Shown here piece by piece: positions 42,072 through 42,285 of a stretch of DNA of 42,285 nt (within the stretch, counting starts at the first letter, position 1; each line of letters opens with the position of its first letter). The position numbers were made by a program, and so were the translations under genes. The DNA comes from Erysipelotrichaceae bacterium. GTDB taxonomy: Bacteria > Bacillota_I > Bacilli_A > Erysipelotrichales > Erysipelotrichaceae. The stretch covers positions 1 to 42,285 of the forward strand of contig JAFRJA010000055.1 of assembly GCA_017432545.1 (NCBI GenBank). Reading direction: 5' to 3'. The notes under the pieces are model-generated. The model ran no database searches and was not told where the DNA came from. It worked only from the letters and a program-made list of their open reading frames with translations.

Positions 42072-42285
42072 TTATTTTTCAGAGAATATCTCTTCCATGT
42101 TTTTATTGATCTTCTTTACTTCCGATCTGAGATATTTTTCATCTATATCGAAGAGCTTGAGTATCTTCTTCTGTCTGGCTGTCAGGGCATATCTCAATTC
42201 GTAGATATTGTTGACTGTCTTACTGCATTCGATTTTCTCCAGTTCCTTTATCATTGCGGGGACGGTGTAGTTTTTTCTGTCTTTA
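42072..42285 (-). CDS. Transposase C-terminal part (enters from right edge)
   Basis: The frame is open to the window edge; about 70 codons are visible, ending in a stop at 42072. 'RKNYTVPAMIKELEKIE' and 'YALTARQKKILKLFDID' resemble the C-terminal tail of IS1634-like transposases ('..LTxxQKxILKxFg..'). The catalytic part lies outside the window. It points the same way as the ATPase gene, whose first ~75 residues look like the start of the same kind of transposase. The family assignment is from memory of the motif and should be treated as tentative. Confidence 0.55.
   Translation of the reverse strand, partial: KDRKNYTVPAMIKELEKIECSKTVNNIYELRYALTARQKKILKLFDIDEKYLRSEVKKINKNMEEIFSEK

Overview
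The window looks like a low-to-moderate G+C Gram-positive chromosome, probably a Firmicute of the Erysipelotrichia/Clostridia kind. This rests on strong AGGAGG-type ribosome binding sites, a CpsB/CpsC/CpsD exopolysaccharide phosphoregulatory set, a LoaP-type NusG paralogue, an LCP ligase, Big_2 surface proteins and rho-independent terminators. The genus cannot be fixed from the sequence alone. Almost every gene is on the minus strand, so the functional order runs from the right edge to the left.

Left end (1-4.6 kb): an IS21-type istA cut by the window edge, an orphan Ig-like fragment, and a compact SIR2-HerA-KTSC defence operon. The defence operon abuts a glycosyltransferase remnant, so it seems to have replaced the downstream part of an exopolysaccharide operon. 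4.6-9.1 kb: the surviving head of that operon (polyprenyl phosphosugar transferase, CpsB phosphatase, CpsD kinase, CpsC/Wzz, and a membrane-anchored protein of unknown function). Facing away from it on the plus strand are a LoaP-like antiterminator, apparently on a leaderless mRNA, and an LCP-family ligase (9.3-11.4 kb).

11.5-28.4 kb: two giant secreted proteins of 2995 and 2186 residues share an N-terminal plan: signal peptide, acidic segment, tandem GY-type beta repeats and Big_2 domains. The 2995-residue protein continues into a C-terminal series of four periplasmic-binding-protein folds: family-1 solute-binding domain, carbohydrate-binding-like module, PnrA/BMP domain, second family-1 domain, second PnrA/BMP domain. 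This is the most unusual object in the window. An IS1595-type element (20577-21796) lies between the two genes. It sits on the U-tract of the upstream gene's terminator and may supply a -35 box to the downstream gene.

29.0-36.4 kb: a tight six-gene operon in transcription order VTC-domain protein, DUF4956 membrane protein, CotH kinase, secreted TIM-barrel-like protein, HEAT-repeat protein and a membrane family-2 glycosyltransferase. It looks like a synthase-dependent polysaccharide system with phosphate-transfer enzymes. 36.8-42.3 kb: a second defence island with a TOTE-type primase-helicase-PLD protein and an OLD-like ATPase/TOPRIM pair. The ATPase's N-terminus resembles a transposase N-terminus, and another transposase C-terminus enters from the right edge. 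Mobile elements and defence genes therefore flank two cell-envelope polysaccharide loci and a large adhesin/binding-protein locus.
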